From NCBI GenBank assembly GCA_013350335.1, contig CM023539.1, forward strand, positions 28,451,043-28,515,042: a DNA stretch of 64,000 bases, given 5' to 3'. Position numbers and translations under genes: made by a program. The notes under the pieces were generated by a model, which ran no database searches, was not told the origin of the DNA, and was given only the letters and a program-made list of their open reading frames with translations. The stretch comes from Chimonanthus salicifolius (lineage: Eukaryota; Streptophyta; Magnoliopsida; Laurales; Calycanthaceae). Positions 11,646 to 23,500 of the stretch are shown here, one piece after another; within the stretch, counting starts at the first letter, position 1; each line of letters opens with the position of its first letter.

Positions 11646-13562
11646 TGAAAGTTCCCTTCGGTTCTAAAACAAGGACCGAGATTGTCCCTAGAGGGGAGTG
11701 AATAGGACAATCCCCAACTTTTATGGTCTTCACAAATTTCTTGATTAATTAACAAATTTGCAGCGGATTAATAATGTTAATCAAGAGAGATGGGTTGTGT
11801 GATCAAAAGTGTGCACAAATATAAGAACAATCACACAAGTAAAGATCAACACCCGCAAGACCAATTTATAGTGGTTCGGTAAAACAACCTACATCCACTC
11901 TAAGGACTCACCCAACCTTGGGTTATCCCGAATTCACTATGTAGGGACTTACATCCTCACAAATAAAGTAGGACTTCCACAGTACTCAATTGGTTGGGAA
12001 TTCCACCCACCACATGTGCCAGAGACAACACTCTAGATTTTTTATAGTGGTTCCGGAGCCAAACCTCTTTAATCCGCTTGTCCTAGATTTTGAAAGGTTG
12101 AACCAACCCAAGGTCTACTTCCTTATCCCTCTATTTTTTATCGTGGTTCCGGCTTCCTTGCCTTAGTCTACTGCATAAGATGATTTATAAAACAAAATCA
12201 CTAAGAAGCACGTGCCTTTGTATGAGCTCACTTGTAGATGTATGCTTCTTGAGGATGCTCTCCCAATGTGATGTCGACGATGTCGAAGATGTGTCTTGTG
12301 TATGCTCAATCACAATCTATGGGAGGTCTCTAGGATTTAGATGTGCCAATGGCTTCCTAGATCTATATTTCTTTCTCTCTCTCTCTTAATCACAATCAAG
12401 AAGATTGGATATTTGATTCACCAAGTGTAGTGCATGTAGAGGAGGTGGGGAGATGCTTGGGAGTATATGAGACCGCTAGGGATGCCTTAGAGTATTTTAG
12501 ATTCAATGCTCCGACCCAACTCAAAGGAGTTTGGAGTATATATAGGCATACAAATAAATCTCGGGTAAAACACTCACAATGGGTCGTGCATATGACCGTT
12601 GAGAAATGTGACCGTTGCTCTATAAAGGACAGAAAATGGTAAAAAAAAAGGTCACCTGCAATTGTTCAATCTCACCACTACTCGTGCTCACGATCGGTCG
12701 TGCTGACTGTTTTAAGCAAAAACACTCTCAACTATAATGGCCATATCTTGGGCTCCCAAACTCCATTTTGAGTGTTCTTGGGCTCTACGAAAAGATCTCT
12801 CAATGCTCTATCCAACCATGTAGTCTTGACAATAGATTTCTGCATTTGGTTGGTTGAAAGAGTCTCCCAAGCCATGAAATTTTCAAACTCAACATTTTTC
12901 CTAAGATTTGTTCATGGATGCTCCAAGTCTTTGGTGTATTTCCCCTAGGCATGCTTATCATTTACCAATGAGTGTTCTAAGCTAGGGAGGGTCTTTGTCA
13001 CTGATGGGTCGACAGCCATGGCACCGAGGGGTCGGTCCTAGTACTCTCGACCAGTCTTTCTACCGACGGGTCTGTGTTCCCGAGAGAACCCCTTTGAGTT
13101 CTAAGATCCATAACTCACCTTGCTCAAATCGAGGAGTCGATGACCCCTCTATCAATCTAGCTGACCAGCCTATGACCACGATGGGTCGATCCTGTTCCAC
13201 CGAGAAGTCCGTGAGAACAACTGATTGTGCTGACAGTGAAACCAAATACATATTTCCAAGTTGGGATCCAATTCACTGTCAAACAACCTCTAGGCTTGTT
13301 TATGTCTATTACCAACATATTAAACTAAGCCTAGGCAAGGTCATCCTAAAGTGTTGAGTTCTCCCTAAAGTCATCTGTGGCCAAATTACCTTTGTGACTG
13401 CCATCATAGTGATGATGAATCTGCACTTGATCGTCCAATGTTTGAGTTCTTGATTCAATCTGCATCACTTGAGTCTTGATCATTGCTTCAACTTCCGAGA
13501 CAATGCTTCACCTAAGTCATGGAATTGACAAATAGGTTACTCGACAAGCCGGGGCACTAACA
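11646..13562 (-). mobile_element. 5' LTR of the gag-only Sirevirus-like element
   Basis: Minus-strand LTR with TG...CA ends (plus orientation tgaaagttccc ... ggggcactaaca). The primer binding site complement (gactctgatacca, 11631-11643) lies two bases to its left, on the internal side. It matches 2083-3087 and 6899-7985 of the middle LTR and lacks the 3.8-kb insertion near 12640. It includes degenerate cgatgggtcg and gaggggtcggt words at about 12990-13210. Short open frames shared with 2617-3018 are LTR sequence, not genes. Confidence 0.88.
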
Positions 13563-13716
13563 GTTTTGATTAATTCTGTTATTCCGCTAAATTAATTTTA
13601 TTAATCAAGATATTTGCAAAGGATCAAAAATGTGGGGATTGTCCTATCCCTCCCCCCCCCCCCCCCCCCCCCTTCTATTCTCTAGACAATCATTTTCTAA
13701 TACTCTGGGACTTTCA
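13563..13716 (+). mobile_element. Truncated 5' LTR of a plus-strand Sirevirus-like element
   Basis: The segment is the reverse-complement homologue of the start of the LTR at 11646 (gattaatt..ccgctaaatt, ggggattgtcctat). It ends gactttca, followed two bases later by tggtatcagagt at 13719, a copia primer binding site. It abuts the minus-strand element head to head at 13562/13563. It contains a run of 21 C at 13652-13672 where related copies have only a short C run. Confidence 0.8.
13652..13672. repeat. Poly-C tract of 21 bases
   Basis: An uninterrupted run of 21 C within the LTR remnant. The homologous positions at 2130, 11692 and 29695 read as short mixed tracts (ctagagggg or acccctct). It may be a true expansion or an assembly artefact. 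Confidence 0.9.
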
Positions 13717-13823
13717 ATTGGTATCAGAGTCTCGTGCTCATTATAAAGGATCTAGCCATCCAAGTTGATCTTTGTGCTAGAACACCAATCTTGGGTGCCA
13801 AAAATTTAATTTAGTATTCTTTA

Positions 13824-14592
13824 TTGGTTGTATACACTATCTTGGCCTTTTTTAAAACAAAAATAGAGAATATGTTGGCCTCGTATGAAGATGTGTGGAC
13901 CACAATTCTAAATGAATTTATTGAAAATATCTCCATGGATGGTTCAAACTCTTCATACCATATAGATGCATGCAATTCTATGGTTGGTCTTGCCTCTATG
14001 AATTCTTGGTCAGGTAATCACACTTGCATTCAAGAAAATGGTGATTCAACAAGAAAGGACTGGAATCTACATCTGGTGATCTTGAAGAATCTGAGACTGC
14101 TTCAAACTTGGAAAGAATTGGAGGAGGTAAGTCTTTAAATATTTTTGTTGCTTCCATCACTTCTAATCAAAAGGAATATATTAGTGAATCAGAAAATGAG
14201 AGTGTGGAGTTGGCTAAGAAAGTTCATAAACTAAGAAATGAAAATATCAAACTTCCAAGCCATCTTGAAACTTAGAAATCTGAGAAAGAGACCCTCTCAA
14301 CAAAATTGAAATCCTTACATGTTGAGATTTTAAAGTTGAGAGAAAATGAAAAGTCTCTTCAAGGCACAAAACACATGTCAAAAGAATAGTAAAGAACTCT
14401 TGGAAATCAATAGATGGCTTGAAGAAAAAGTCTTAACCTTGAGCTCAGATTTGGAGAAATTAAAAAATCATAAAATACAGTTTCAAGACAAATTTACTCA
14501 AGGTGAGCAAAAGTTGGAGAAACTTCATAACTCCAGTAAGAAGTATAAAGATAGGTCTGGACTTGGATACAATGAAGATTCAGGAAAATAAG
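13824..14592 (+). pseudogene. Sirevirus-like gag remnant, plus strand
   Basis: Begins about 100 bases after the primer binding site. Visible pieces are KTKIENMLASYEDVW-T with NEFIEN (from about 13850), matching the gag fragment at 11573-11370, and a coiled-coil region rich in K, E, L and N (about 14190-14590, e.g. LEEKVLTLSSDLEKLKNHK). Stops and frame changes separate them, for instance the tag after TCHLET near 14273. The zinc knuckle and protease that should follow are absent; a gypsy LTR begins at 14593. Related Gag proteins form the virus-like particle. This copy is not functional. Confidence 0.7.
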
Positions 14593-15922
14593 TGTAACGA
14601 CCCGGAATTTTAACTCCGTAACCCAAGGTAATTTTCCCAAAATGAGTTTAATGAAAGATGGAGTTTCAAACTCCAATGGAAGTAGATGAGAAATTTGCAT
14701 GTTTATAAGATAAAATGAGAAAAATCTGAAATTTCGAGGTTGAGATATCGACAACATCGATGTATCGACAAACCCTCTGACGATATGTCGACAGAACCAA
14801 TGGTATCGGTCTGAGAGTAATGAAAGAAAATACAGAGTACACCTAGGTAGATGTGTTGACACCACCGACGTGTTGACGAACTCATCGTTCGATTTATGAT
14901 GCACACAACTACCACCCTCTTGTGTCACCTCATGCATTAAATGACTAAGGCAACACCACACTCCACCTGCCTTTGGCTAGGGCAACCGGTGGTCTCTCTT
15001 CCCTCTCCCTCATTTTCTTTCTTTTCAATCAGTGGTGCCTTATTCTTCTCTTCTTCATCCCTTTCTCTTCTCATCTCTCAGTCGGTGCCCTCTTCCTCTT
15101 CTCCCTCTCTTCATTTCTATTTTTGGTGGTGTCCTTTTCCTCTCATTTCCACTTCTTCTATTTTTGGTGGTGTGCTCTATCCTTCTCTTCTTTATCTAAC
15201 CTACTTCAAGGAGGGGAGGAAAGTAAAGGAAAGAAGAGAGAAACAAGAAAGAAGGGGAAAACAAAGAAGTTAGGAGCAAGAGGAAAATAACTTGAGCTAT
15301 CCATAGGAGAAAGAAACCCAATTCAGAACACATCGCCCACACACCAACGAAATTCCCAAACCACTCATGGTATGTCAATTTATTTTTGATTTAGAGTAGA
15401 AGAAAATCCACTAGGGTGTTTAGGAGTGGTGTAGTTACAAATAAATTTTGGGAGACAACAATGAGATTTCCAAGATGATACATCTGTATCGTCGATAGGT
15501 TGAACAAACTCCAGGATGATACATCATTGATGACGATGTATCCGCTTGGGAATAATCTAAACGACAAACAGGACTCTGGTAGACATGTCGAACTGATCAA
15601 TGTATTGGTCGAAGAATAAAATAAATAGGGAAGTTTTATGTGAAGAACAAAATCGAATCTGTTCGATACATCGATGTTCCTGATGTGTTGGCAAACCCCT
15701 CCTCACGATACATCGACGGAGTCGATGGTATCGAGCTGAGAGCCAAAAAAAGTATAGAGTTCTCTCGAACAGAACTCGAAGGAACCCAGGTCGACAAGTC
15801 GAAGTCACCGAAGTGTCAACCCTGCCCTATCGATGTATCGACGAACACGATAATATCGATCTGAGAGTAAGATAATTTGATAGTGACCTTCTAAGACAGA
15901 AACCTAAATTCCCAGGAGTACA

Positions 15923-16543
15923 TGTAATGACCCGCGCCTGCCACCACAATATTGTCTGCTTTGGTCCCCTCAACTGGGCCCGCACGACTTTGCTCTGAGG
16001 ACCCCACCGAAGAGGAGCCCTCAAAAAGCCTTGTGTTTTATGGGAGGAGCATCACAATTTATATACCAGCTGCCCCAGACCTTCACTGGGTGATGTGGGA
16101 CTTCTCCACATGCCCAACTTGGCACTTTCCTCTCTCTTTGGTGCTCAAGGTCTTGTGGGTCCCCCTCTAGGGTAGGTCATCACATCCTACTCCCCTTAAC
16201 ACCGGAGCCGCCCTCGACTCGATCACACAATAACCCACACCCTTAGTCCTAGAGTTGAACCGTGCTCTGATACCAACAGTAACGACCTGCTCCCGCCAAC
16301 ACAATATTGTCTGCTTTGGTCCCCTCAACTGGGCCCGCACAGCTTTGCTTTGAGGACCCCACTAAAGAGGAGCCCTCAAAAGGCCTTGTGCTTTATGGGA
16401 GGAGCAACACAACTTATATACCAACACCCCAGGCCTTCACTAGGTGATTTGGGACTTCTCCACACGCCCAGCGCCTAGCCTAGTGCTTTTCTTTCTCTTT
16501 GGCGTTCAAGGTCTTGTGGGTCCCCCTCTAGGGCGGGTCATCA
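15923..16543 (-). mobile_element. TRIM (miniature LTR retrotransposon)
   Basis: Two direct repeats of about 260 bp (15923-16182 and 16278-16543) start tgtaatgacc / agtaacgacc and end ggtcatca. Both contain acaatattgtctgctttggt and cttgtgggtccccctctagg. The 95-bp interior has a primer binding site complement (gctctgatacca, about 16264-16275) beside the right LTR and a polypurine tract complement (ctactcccctta, about 16187-16198) beside the left LTR, so it reads on the minus strand. There is no coding capacity, as usual for TRIMs, which depend on other elements for proteins. No clean target duplication is seen (flanks gtaca and tacga). Confidence 0.9.
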
Positions 16544-17254
16544 TACGACATATCGTATTACACGATGTCTCGACATAGCCCAGCCAACACATCGTATGGC
16601 TCAATGTTTCAAGAGAACCCAGTTGACATCCAGAACTCAAACAAGCCTAGTCGACACATCGAGTACGTTGATGTGTCGATTCTGCCTCCACCGACGTATC
16701 AACATAGTCGATGTGTCAACTCTATCCAACACCTGTTTTCCAAAGTAAGTTCAGATGATTTAATATTCTATCCAATGGTTTTAAACTTAGTTCTTAAACA
16801 TATTAAAATTACAAAATAAAGATTAGAAATTAAAGACAATCATTTGAATTAATTTTAATGATGTGTTTGTTATATTTTGTCATACATGAAAGTGAATAAA
16901 GAATCGAAAGTAACCACGACATTGTTCGTGCTACTCCGTGATTCATTTTCTTCCGCTGATCACCTTCGATCAAGTAGGTTTTCCTACATTATTGAAGCAC
17001 TAGGGTGTGACCCTAAATACTTTGTTATTATTATGAAAATTATGATTTGATTTCATTTATGCAATAGTTGAGATATCTATAAATATATGTTGTACATGGA
17101 ATGAGAAAATATTTTCACACATGATATGATTGAAATCATATGATGCATTAGCATCATTTTGCATTCAAGTACCTCATGCACATCTAATGACATGAGAATT
17201 GCATTTTACGAACCAAAGTTGAACTGTTCGGACATGCTTTGGTATCGTGGATAA

Positions 17255-17505
17255 ATTGAATGAATTGGGTCGTAGAGCTTCTGGGTCAAAGAAGTCCCCA
17301 AAAAAATGATATTGAATTGGGTCATAGAGCTCTTGGGTCATAGAAGTCCCAAAATGATAATTGGGATGTAGAGCTCATGGTTCATAGAAGTCCTGAAATG
17401 ATAATTGGCCCGCAGAGCTCCTAGGTCAGAGAAGTCTCGAAAAACAGAAATGGCATTGAATTGGGCCACGAAGAACTCCAGGGTCAGATAGCAGTCCCAA
17501 AACCT
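17255..17505. repeat. Tandem repeat of about 45-60 bp, five diverged copies
   Basis: Units of the form attgggtcgtagagctc, cttgggtcatagaagtcc, caaaatgata follow one another from about 17255 to 17505 inside the gypsy LTR, with the last unit extended. Tandem repeats are common in the long LTRs of plant chromoviruses. Confidence 0.8.
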
Positions 17506-18281
17506 GCGCAGTGTGGGAGGAAACCGTCTCCCGATAGTTCCGGTGAAAGTGTTCATATAGGGAACAGTCCCCTGTCGGTTGCCACCGGAAAGACGGGGTA
17601 TTGGAGGCAACACTCCACCAAGGATTCCGGTTAAATTGTTGGACGCATATCATGGGACATGGAAAAGCATACGTTCTTCATAGCACTCATGACATGGCAG
17701 TCATGAAAAGGATTGATGATGACTTGAGTATGATACTTTTCATAAAGAAAGGATTATGAATTGAACATGAGATTTCTAGTATGATATAGATATGAATTGC
17801 GAAATATGTTGTGTTTATAATATGTGATTTTCTAACCATTAAATTGTAATTATTTTCTTATCTTATTATAACACTCCTAGTGCATTTCTCCTATGATCGG
17901 AATTCCTAATAGGCGCATTGACTAAACCCATAATTTTCCTCTTTTAGATGCAAATGCAACTCAAGGGAACGAAGAAGGAGCCGGACCAAGTAGCGGCAGA
18001 GTGTGAAAGGGATTAAAGAAGAAAGCATGTTTCAAATTAGTTTATTTTAGTTGTTGAGAAAACATATTCGTAGGAGTACTCAGTTGGGAATGTAATAATG
18101 AAATTCCTAGATCTTTACCTTATGTATTTGGTTTGATGTATTTGACTCTGGAGGATCCTTAACTTGCTTTCATGTGGGATCTTAATAAATGCCTTAAATT
18201 TCGTCTGATTATTCTAATGTGTGTAAGTATTATCATGGACATCAGTCCATGCACACACCGTGTTGGGCCAGTCGAGGTCTG

Positions 18282-19030
18282 GGTCTTCGAACTCGAAATC
18301 GCCTCATGGAAGAGAATTTGAAAATCAGTTCTTTCACAAATTCTATGAAAATCATGGAGTTCATCATGAATATTCTACTCCTAAGATTCCACTAAAAAAT
18401 GGGGTGGCTGAAAGGAAAAATAGTCCTTCAGAGATGACCACAACTCTTCTTGAAAGCAAAAATGTTCCCAAAAATTTGTTGGCATAAGCCTTTAACAATG
18501 CATGTTTTATCACTAAGCGTGTTTATTTAAGAGTGAGGTTAAACAAAAATGCCTTTGAAATGTGAACTGGTAGGAAGCCTAACTCTAAGTATTTCAAAGT
18601 TTTTGGAAGTAAATGTCACATACTTAAAGATAAAGAACATTTGGGAAAATTTGAATCCAAGAGTGAAGATGGTATCTTCTTAGGGTACTCTAACACTAGT
18701 CGTGCCTATAGAGTGAAGAATTTGAGAACATGAGCCATCCAAGAATCTGTGAATGTTGTATTTGATGATCATGTCCTCACACCTAGTCAACAACAAAAGG
18801 AGAGGACCCTATCCCCCAAGCTCAAAATGAGGAAAATCATGTGGAAGAACACCTTGTAATCCCTCGTACACCCAACCCTCTTAAATAAGTAAAGGAACAT
18901 CCCATTGCTCAAATTATTGGAGAACTCACAACTAGTGTTAAAACAAGAAGGCAACTCAAAAATTTGGCCAATTATACATGTTTTACCTCACAATTAGAAC
19001 CCAAGAAAATAGAAGAAGCCATAAATGATG
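18282..19030 (+). pseudogene. Copia integrase (C-terminal half), broken
   Basis: The frame 18290-18487 reads HGREFEN, then HHEYSTPKIPLKNGVAERKN, matching the end of the copia integrase core with the catalytic Glu motif (NGVAERKN). Further pieces in the same direction are TGRKPNSKYFKVFGSKCHILK (about 18569-18630) and GIFLGYSNTSRAYRV (about 18673-18716), the usual C-terminal integrase region. Stops occur at 18487 and near 18564 and 18730. The HHCC zinc finger and the first two acidic residues are missing because the gypsy LTR and a deletion replace them. Integrase would join element cDNA to the chromosome; this one cannot. Confidence 0.85.
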
Positions 19031-19059
19031 AGGATTGAGTCAATGCAATGTAAAAGGAG

Positions 19060-19782
19060 CTCGGACAATTCACTAGGAATGATGCTTGGGATTTGGTCTC
19101 TAGACCCAAGGAAACTCATATAATTGGAACCAAATGGATATTCAAGAATAAGATGGATGAACATGGGACTATTGTAAGAAACAAGGCTAGATTGGTAGCT
19201 CAAGGGTATACACAAATTGAAGGAATTGATTTTGATGAAACCTTTGCCCCCGTAGCCATATTGGAATCCATTAGGATAATGCTTTCCATTGCTTGCTACC
19301 TCAAGTTCAAACTATACCAAATGGATGTCAAGAGTGCATTTTTTAATGGAATTTTGAATGTGGAAGTTTATGTGGAGCAACCTAAAGAGTTCATTAATCC
19401 AAAGTTTCCAAATCATGTTTTCAAGCTTAAAAAGGCTTTGTATGGTCTCAAGAAAGCTCCAAGAGCTTGGAATGAAAGGTTGACTCAATTTTTACTTGAG
19501 CATGACTTTCAAAGGGGAAGTGTGGACAAAATATTGTTTCTCCAAAAGACCAAGAGATCCATTCTTATTGTCCAAATCTATGTAGATAACATAGTGTTTG
19601 GATCTACTTGTGAAAAGGCCGCAATTGATTTCTCCAAACTCATGAAATCTGAATTTGAGATGAGTATGGTGGGAGAAGTGAATTATTTCCTTGGTCTCCA
19701 AATCAAACAACATGTTGAGGGCCTCTTTATCTCCCAAACAAAATATGGAAAAGAACTTGTGAAGAGATTTGGTCTTGAGTGA
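19060..19782 (+). pseudogene. Copia reverse transcriptase, active-site variant YVDN
   Basis: An open frame of about 230 residues runs through the copia reverse transcriptase: DLVSRPKETHIIGTKWIFKNK, NKARLVAQGYTQIEGIDFDETFAPVA, MDVKSAFFNGIL, LKKALYGLKKAPRAW, then the active-site strand IYVDNIVFGST. Most copia enzymes have YVDD there; the second Asp is Asn. FGLE ends in a TGA at 19780-19782, and homologous sequence continues afterwards (PMSTTIKLFKDESGKDVD), so this is a premature stop. It lies downstream of integrase, the copia order. The protein would copy element RNA into DNA; the active-site change and the stop make it inactive. Confidence 0.93.
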
Positions 19783-20518
19783 TGTAAACATTCAACTACC
19801 CCCATGAGCACAACAATTAAACTATTCAAGGATGAAAGTGGAAAAGATGTTGACCCTAGCTTGTATAGAAGCATGATTGGAAGTGTTTTGTACCTTACAG
19901 CTAGTAGACCGCACATCTCATTTAGTGTTGGGCCTTGTGCAAGACTTCAAGCTAAACCAAAGGAATCACATGTTAAAGCTGTTAAGAGGATCATCAAGTA
20001 TGTGGCTGGAACTACAATGTATGGTATTTGGTTTCCATATGATGCATCTTCCAAGATTGCAGGGTACACTAATGGATACTAGGCTGGAAATATTGATGAT
20101 ATAAAATCAACAAGTGGAGGATGTTTCTACATTGGAAACTACTTAGTGGCTTTTTGCATAGCAGGAAGTAATCCTCAGTTTCTCTCTCCACAACTGAAGT
20201 AGAATATATTGCAGTTGCAAGTTGTTGCCCTCAATTGATTTGGATGAAACAAATGTTGGTTGATTATGGAATTGGGCAAGAATCAATGACTCTCTATGGT
20301 GATAACACAAGTGTAATCAATATCTCAAATAATCTTGTTCAACACTCAAGGACCAAGCAAATTGACATAAGGAACCACTTCATCAGAGAGTTAGTGGAGG
20401 AGAAGACTATTGAGTTTGATCACATTGGTACGAAGAATCAATTGGCAGATATCATAACCAAGCCTCTGGAGTCAACCAGGTTTCTCTACCTTAGAAAGTC
20501 CATTGGCATTTGTGCTTC
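19783..20518 (+). pseudogene. Copia RNase H domain, broken
   Basis: Continues from the reverse transcriptase: YRSMIGSVLYLTASRPHISFSVG, YVAGTTMYGIWF, DIKSTSGGCFYIG, then WMKQMLVDYGIG, YGDNTSVINISNN, QHSRTKQIDIRNHFIRELVEE and NQLADIITKPL, the standard copia C terminus. TAG at 20080-20082 and TAG at about 20200 (in LK*NILQLQ) interrupt it. The frame ends LRKSIGICAS where the gypsy LTR begins at 20519, so the true stop and the element's 3' non-coding part are lost or displaced. RNase H would remove the RNA template strand. Confidence 0.9.
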
Positions 20519-23500
20519 TGTAACGGCCCGCCCTTTTCCAACCTTCCAAAAATCATAGTCTATTTTTTTTTTTTATAAATAAACAAGTGGAAGAGAGCGG
20601 AGAGACGTCACGACGCGAGCTAAGTTCGGACTTCCAAAGTCCGACCCTTAACTGGCCAACCATGTGTGCATGGTATAAACCATGATAAATAACACACACA
20701 CGGAACTAAACACGTCATGCGGAATAATACTGAGTAGATAGCAAGTACAAGTCATCCATTATAAACTACTTAAATCATATAACCATCATCAAACTATAAA
20801 TCAAACCATAGCAAAGATTACTAAACTATTACATGTCCATAATAATGTATCCAAACAACAGTAAACAGAAACCCATTCCAACACCCAAGCATCTATGCTT
20901 AGTTTTCCTCGCGGTCCTCGACCTTCTCTTTTCCTTTCCCTTTTCCTGCATTATCCTCTAAGGATAGAAATAGGGCGTTAGACCAACTGCACCCAGTAGG
21001 TTTTCCGATCAGGGCTACCACATGATTAGTATATAAAAACATGTATATATCATAATATATGATCATCAAAACATATAAAATCAATGCTATGTATGTATGC
21101 CATGCAATGAGTCCCACCCATCACAATAATACATAGCCATCACTTGACAGGACTCTTACGTCCAGGTAATCCACAGTACTCCTCATTTCCTATGGATAGG
21201 ACTCTCATCATTCCTCCTGGCGGGACTCTCATCGCCTAAGGAGGCCCCACAGATGCATCACGGGCATACCGACGAAGTGTGGGCTCCGGTTTCCATAATT
21301 ATCACCCCATGCCATACATGAGATGTCAATGAATATATGTCATTTGTAAATATATCTCAACATTCAAAACCTATTTGAAACATAAAACAATATCAACATA
21401 ACTCATAAAAACCATGATAAAAACCAAATATAAAAGTGGTTACAAGTAGGTAGGAAACCTACTAAAAGTTCTCTTAAATAGTCCGCTCCTTCTTAAGCGT
21501 CACCCGATCACGACTCGCACGCCGTTCAAATTCTGTTTCCTTGTTTATACAACAACAAGTTAATAACTTAATCTTTTAACTTCTCATCAAGTCTAGATCT
21601 CATAAACCATCTTGTGGGGTTCAGGTCATACCCATGGCCGAACCTTACCCACTTTAATTTGATCTCTCTTTTTATTTAATCCTCATTAAAACATCTCATA
21701 CTACAAACATACCTTGGTAGGGTTCGGCCATACAACATGGTCCGAACCATACCACTTTGGTTTGACTCCTCTTTTAAGTCCTTTAATCATTTTCTATCCA
21801 TATTTGCATTATTACCTGTATTTACAGCTTTGCCACTAGACTTTAACCATATTAAAACCAACATCCATAACCAATCCACCTTAGTGGGGTTCGGCCATAT
21901 TACTTGGCCGAACCTCACCAATTTGTTTTTGATCCTTTTTCAATCATATATAATGGCTGATATTTACTTATCATTAAGTCCAAGATAAGCATATATGATT
22001 CCTTAATCCAAATACCCATTCAAGGGTCCATTTATCCCATAAAAACAGTCTATGGGGTTCGGCCATGTGTATGGTCCTCTTACTCAATGATTTCATCCTT
22101 TATATACAAATTTGGCTCTACTCTTTAACCATGATAACCATATGGTTCAGCTATCCAATGGCCAACCCAAAACAGTAATTTAATCTCTATTTAAATCACA
22201 TAAAAACACCATAATATTGTTTGGTTTTTATCTCTCAAAAACCATCACAAATTACCATATAATTATCATATCATTTCATGGGGTTCGGCCATCCAAAGTG
22301 GCCGAACCCTATGGCCCATAATTTGAACTTTTTATCAAATACTTAGCCTCATTAAAACATGTAAAAATCTCCATGGTTTTGCATGGTTTTTAACCTTCAA
22401 AAACCATCAAAATACCCAAATAATTTCATGGGGTTCGACCATCCAAAGTGGCCGAACCCAATGATCCATTTTTATCATTTTTAAACAACCTTTATCCAAG
22501 GTTTAAACCCTTGATGAATTCGGCCATTCCATGGCCAAATCATGACATTCCAAATCCATGATTTAAAACCCTTTCAACTTGCATCTTAGGTCTAATTAAA
22601 TAATCTAAAAATTGTCCATCATATTGTATGGTTTTTAACTTACAAAAACCATCAACATAACCATATTATTTCATGGGGTTCGGCCATCCAAAGTGGCCGA
22701 ACCCTATGGTCCATGTTTTCTAATCTTCTTAAACATCATTATTCATAATCTAAACCTTTGGTAGATTCGGCCATCCCATGGCCAAATCATGTTCCATTTA
22801 ACCAACTTTATTAATCAAAATTCTATGGAGTACTTACCAATTCTCTAAGCCTCTCCTCTTGCCTTTGATCCTTGCTTTCTTCCCTCTTGCTTCCTTCCTT
22901 CTTTCTTCCTTAGTCTCTAGCCGAATATGTGCTTGATCAATGGTGAAAACACCAAGAGCTGGTTCGGCCAAGGAGGTAGGTTCTTGAGAGAGGGAGAGAG
23001 ATAAGAATTCTAAGGTTTCTTTGGGTGACAATCGGCCAAGGGGTGTGGTGTTTTGTTTTTGTTAAACTGCCCTTGGACCCTTCATTAATCCTCATTAATC
23101 CTTGGTCAAACCAAGGAGACATTTGGTGTCAACCAAGGCACCCCTTGGCACTCCCAACGTTGGAGCTTTGGGTTTCCATCATGAGATGGAAACCCTCCCA
23201 ACCCTCCCAATTCCCATGCCATTCCATTGGTTTTCATGCATCAACCATTAATTCCAACCCACCAACGTGTGGGACTTGTTTTCTTGGTGATGTTTGAGAT
23301 CAAAGCAACTTTTCACATCCCATTTGACTCACTTGAATTCAAGGTCCCTTTGATTTCCAACTCAACTCACCCAACTCACTACACTTAATGCTATTCATTT
23401 AATGCACTTGAGTCAACTCCATTACTTGATTTCATTCCAACTCACTTCAGTCCCAACTCAACCTGATTTAACTCATATTTGAGCTCACTTGAGGGTCCAC

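Larger units (their letters stand above)
14593..18280 (+). mobile_element. Ty3/gypsy-type LTR (family B) nested in the copia element
   Basis: Starts tgtaacgacccgg at 14593, typical of long plant chromovirus LTRs. It contains no gag or pol. The copia integrase reading frame resumes at about 18285. The right end is not sharp: near 18275 the sequence reads ggtctgggt without a clear terminal CA, and the 5-bp left flank ataag is not repeated there, so the end was probably lost with the adjacent copia gag-protease-integrase segment. Internal features are degenerate TCGAtGTGTCGA words (14740-14890, 15480-15860, 16550-16730), a TRIM (15923-16543) and a tandem repeat at 17255-17500. Orientation is inferred from the terminal motif alone. 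Confidence 0.6.

Noticed and set aside
14494..15378. Several open frames of 60-155 residues on both strands
   Set aside because: They overlap each other, are Ser/Phe/Leu-rich from pyrimidine-rich LTR sequence, and match no family.
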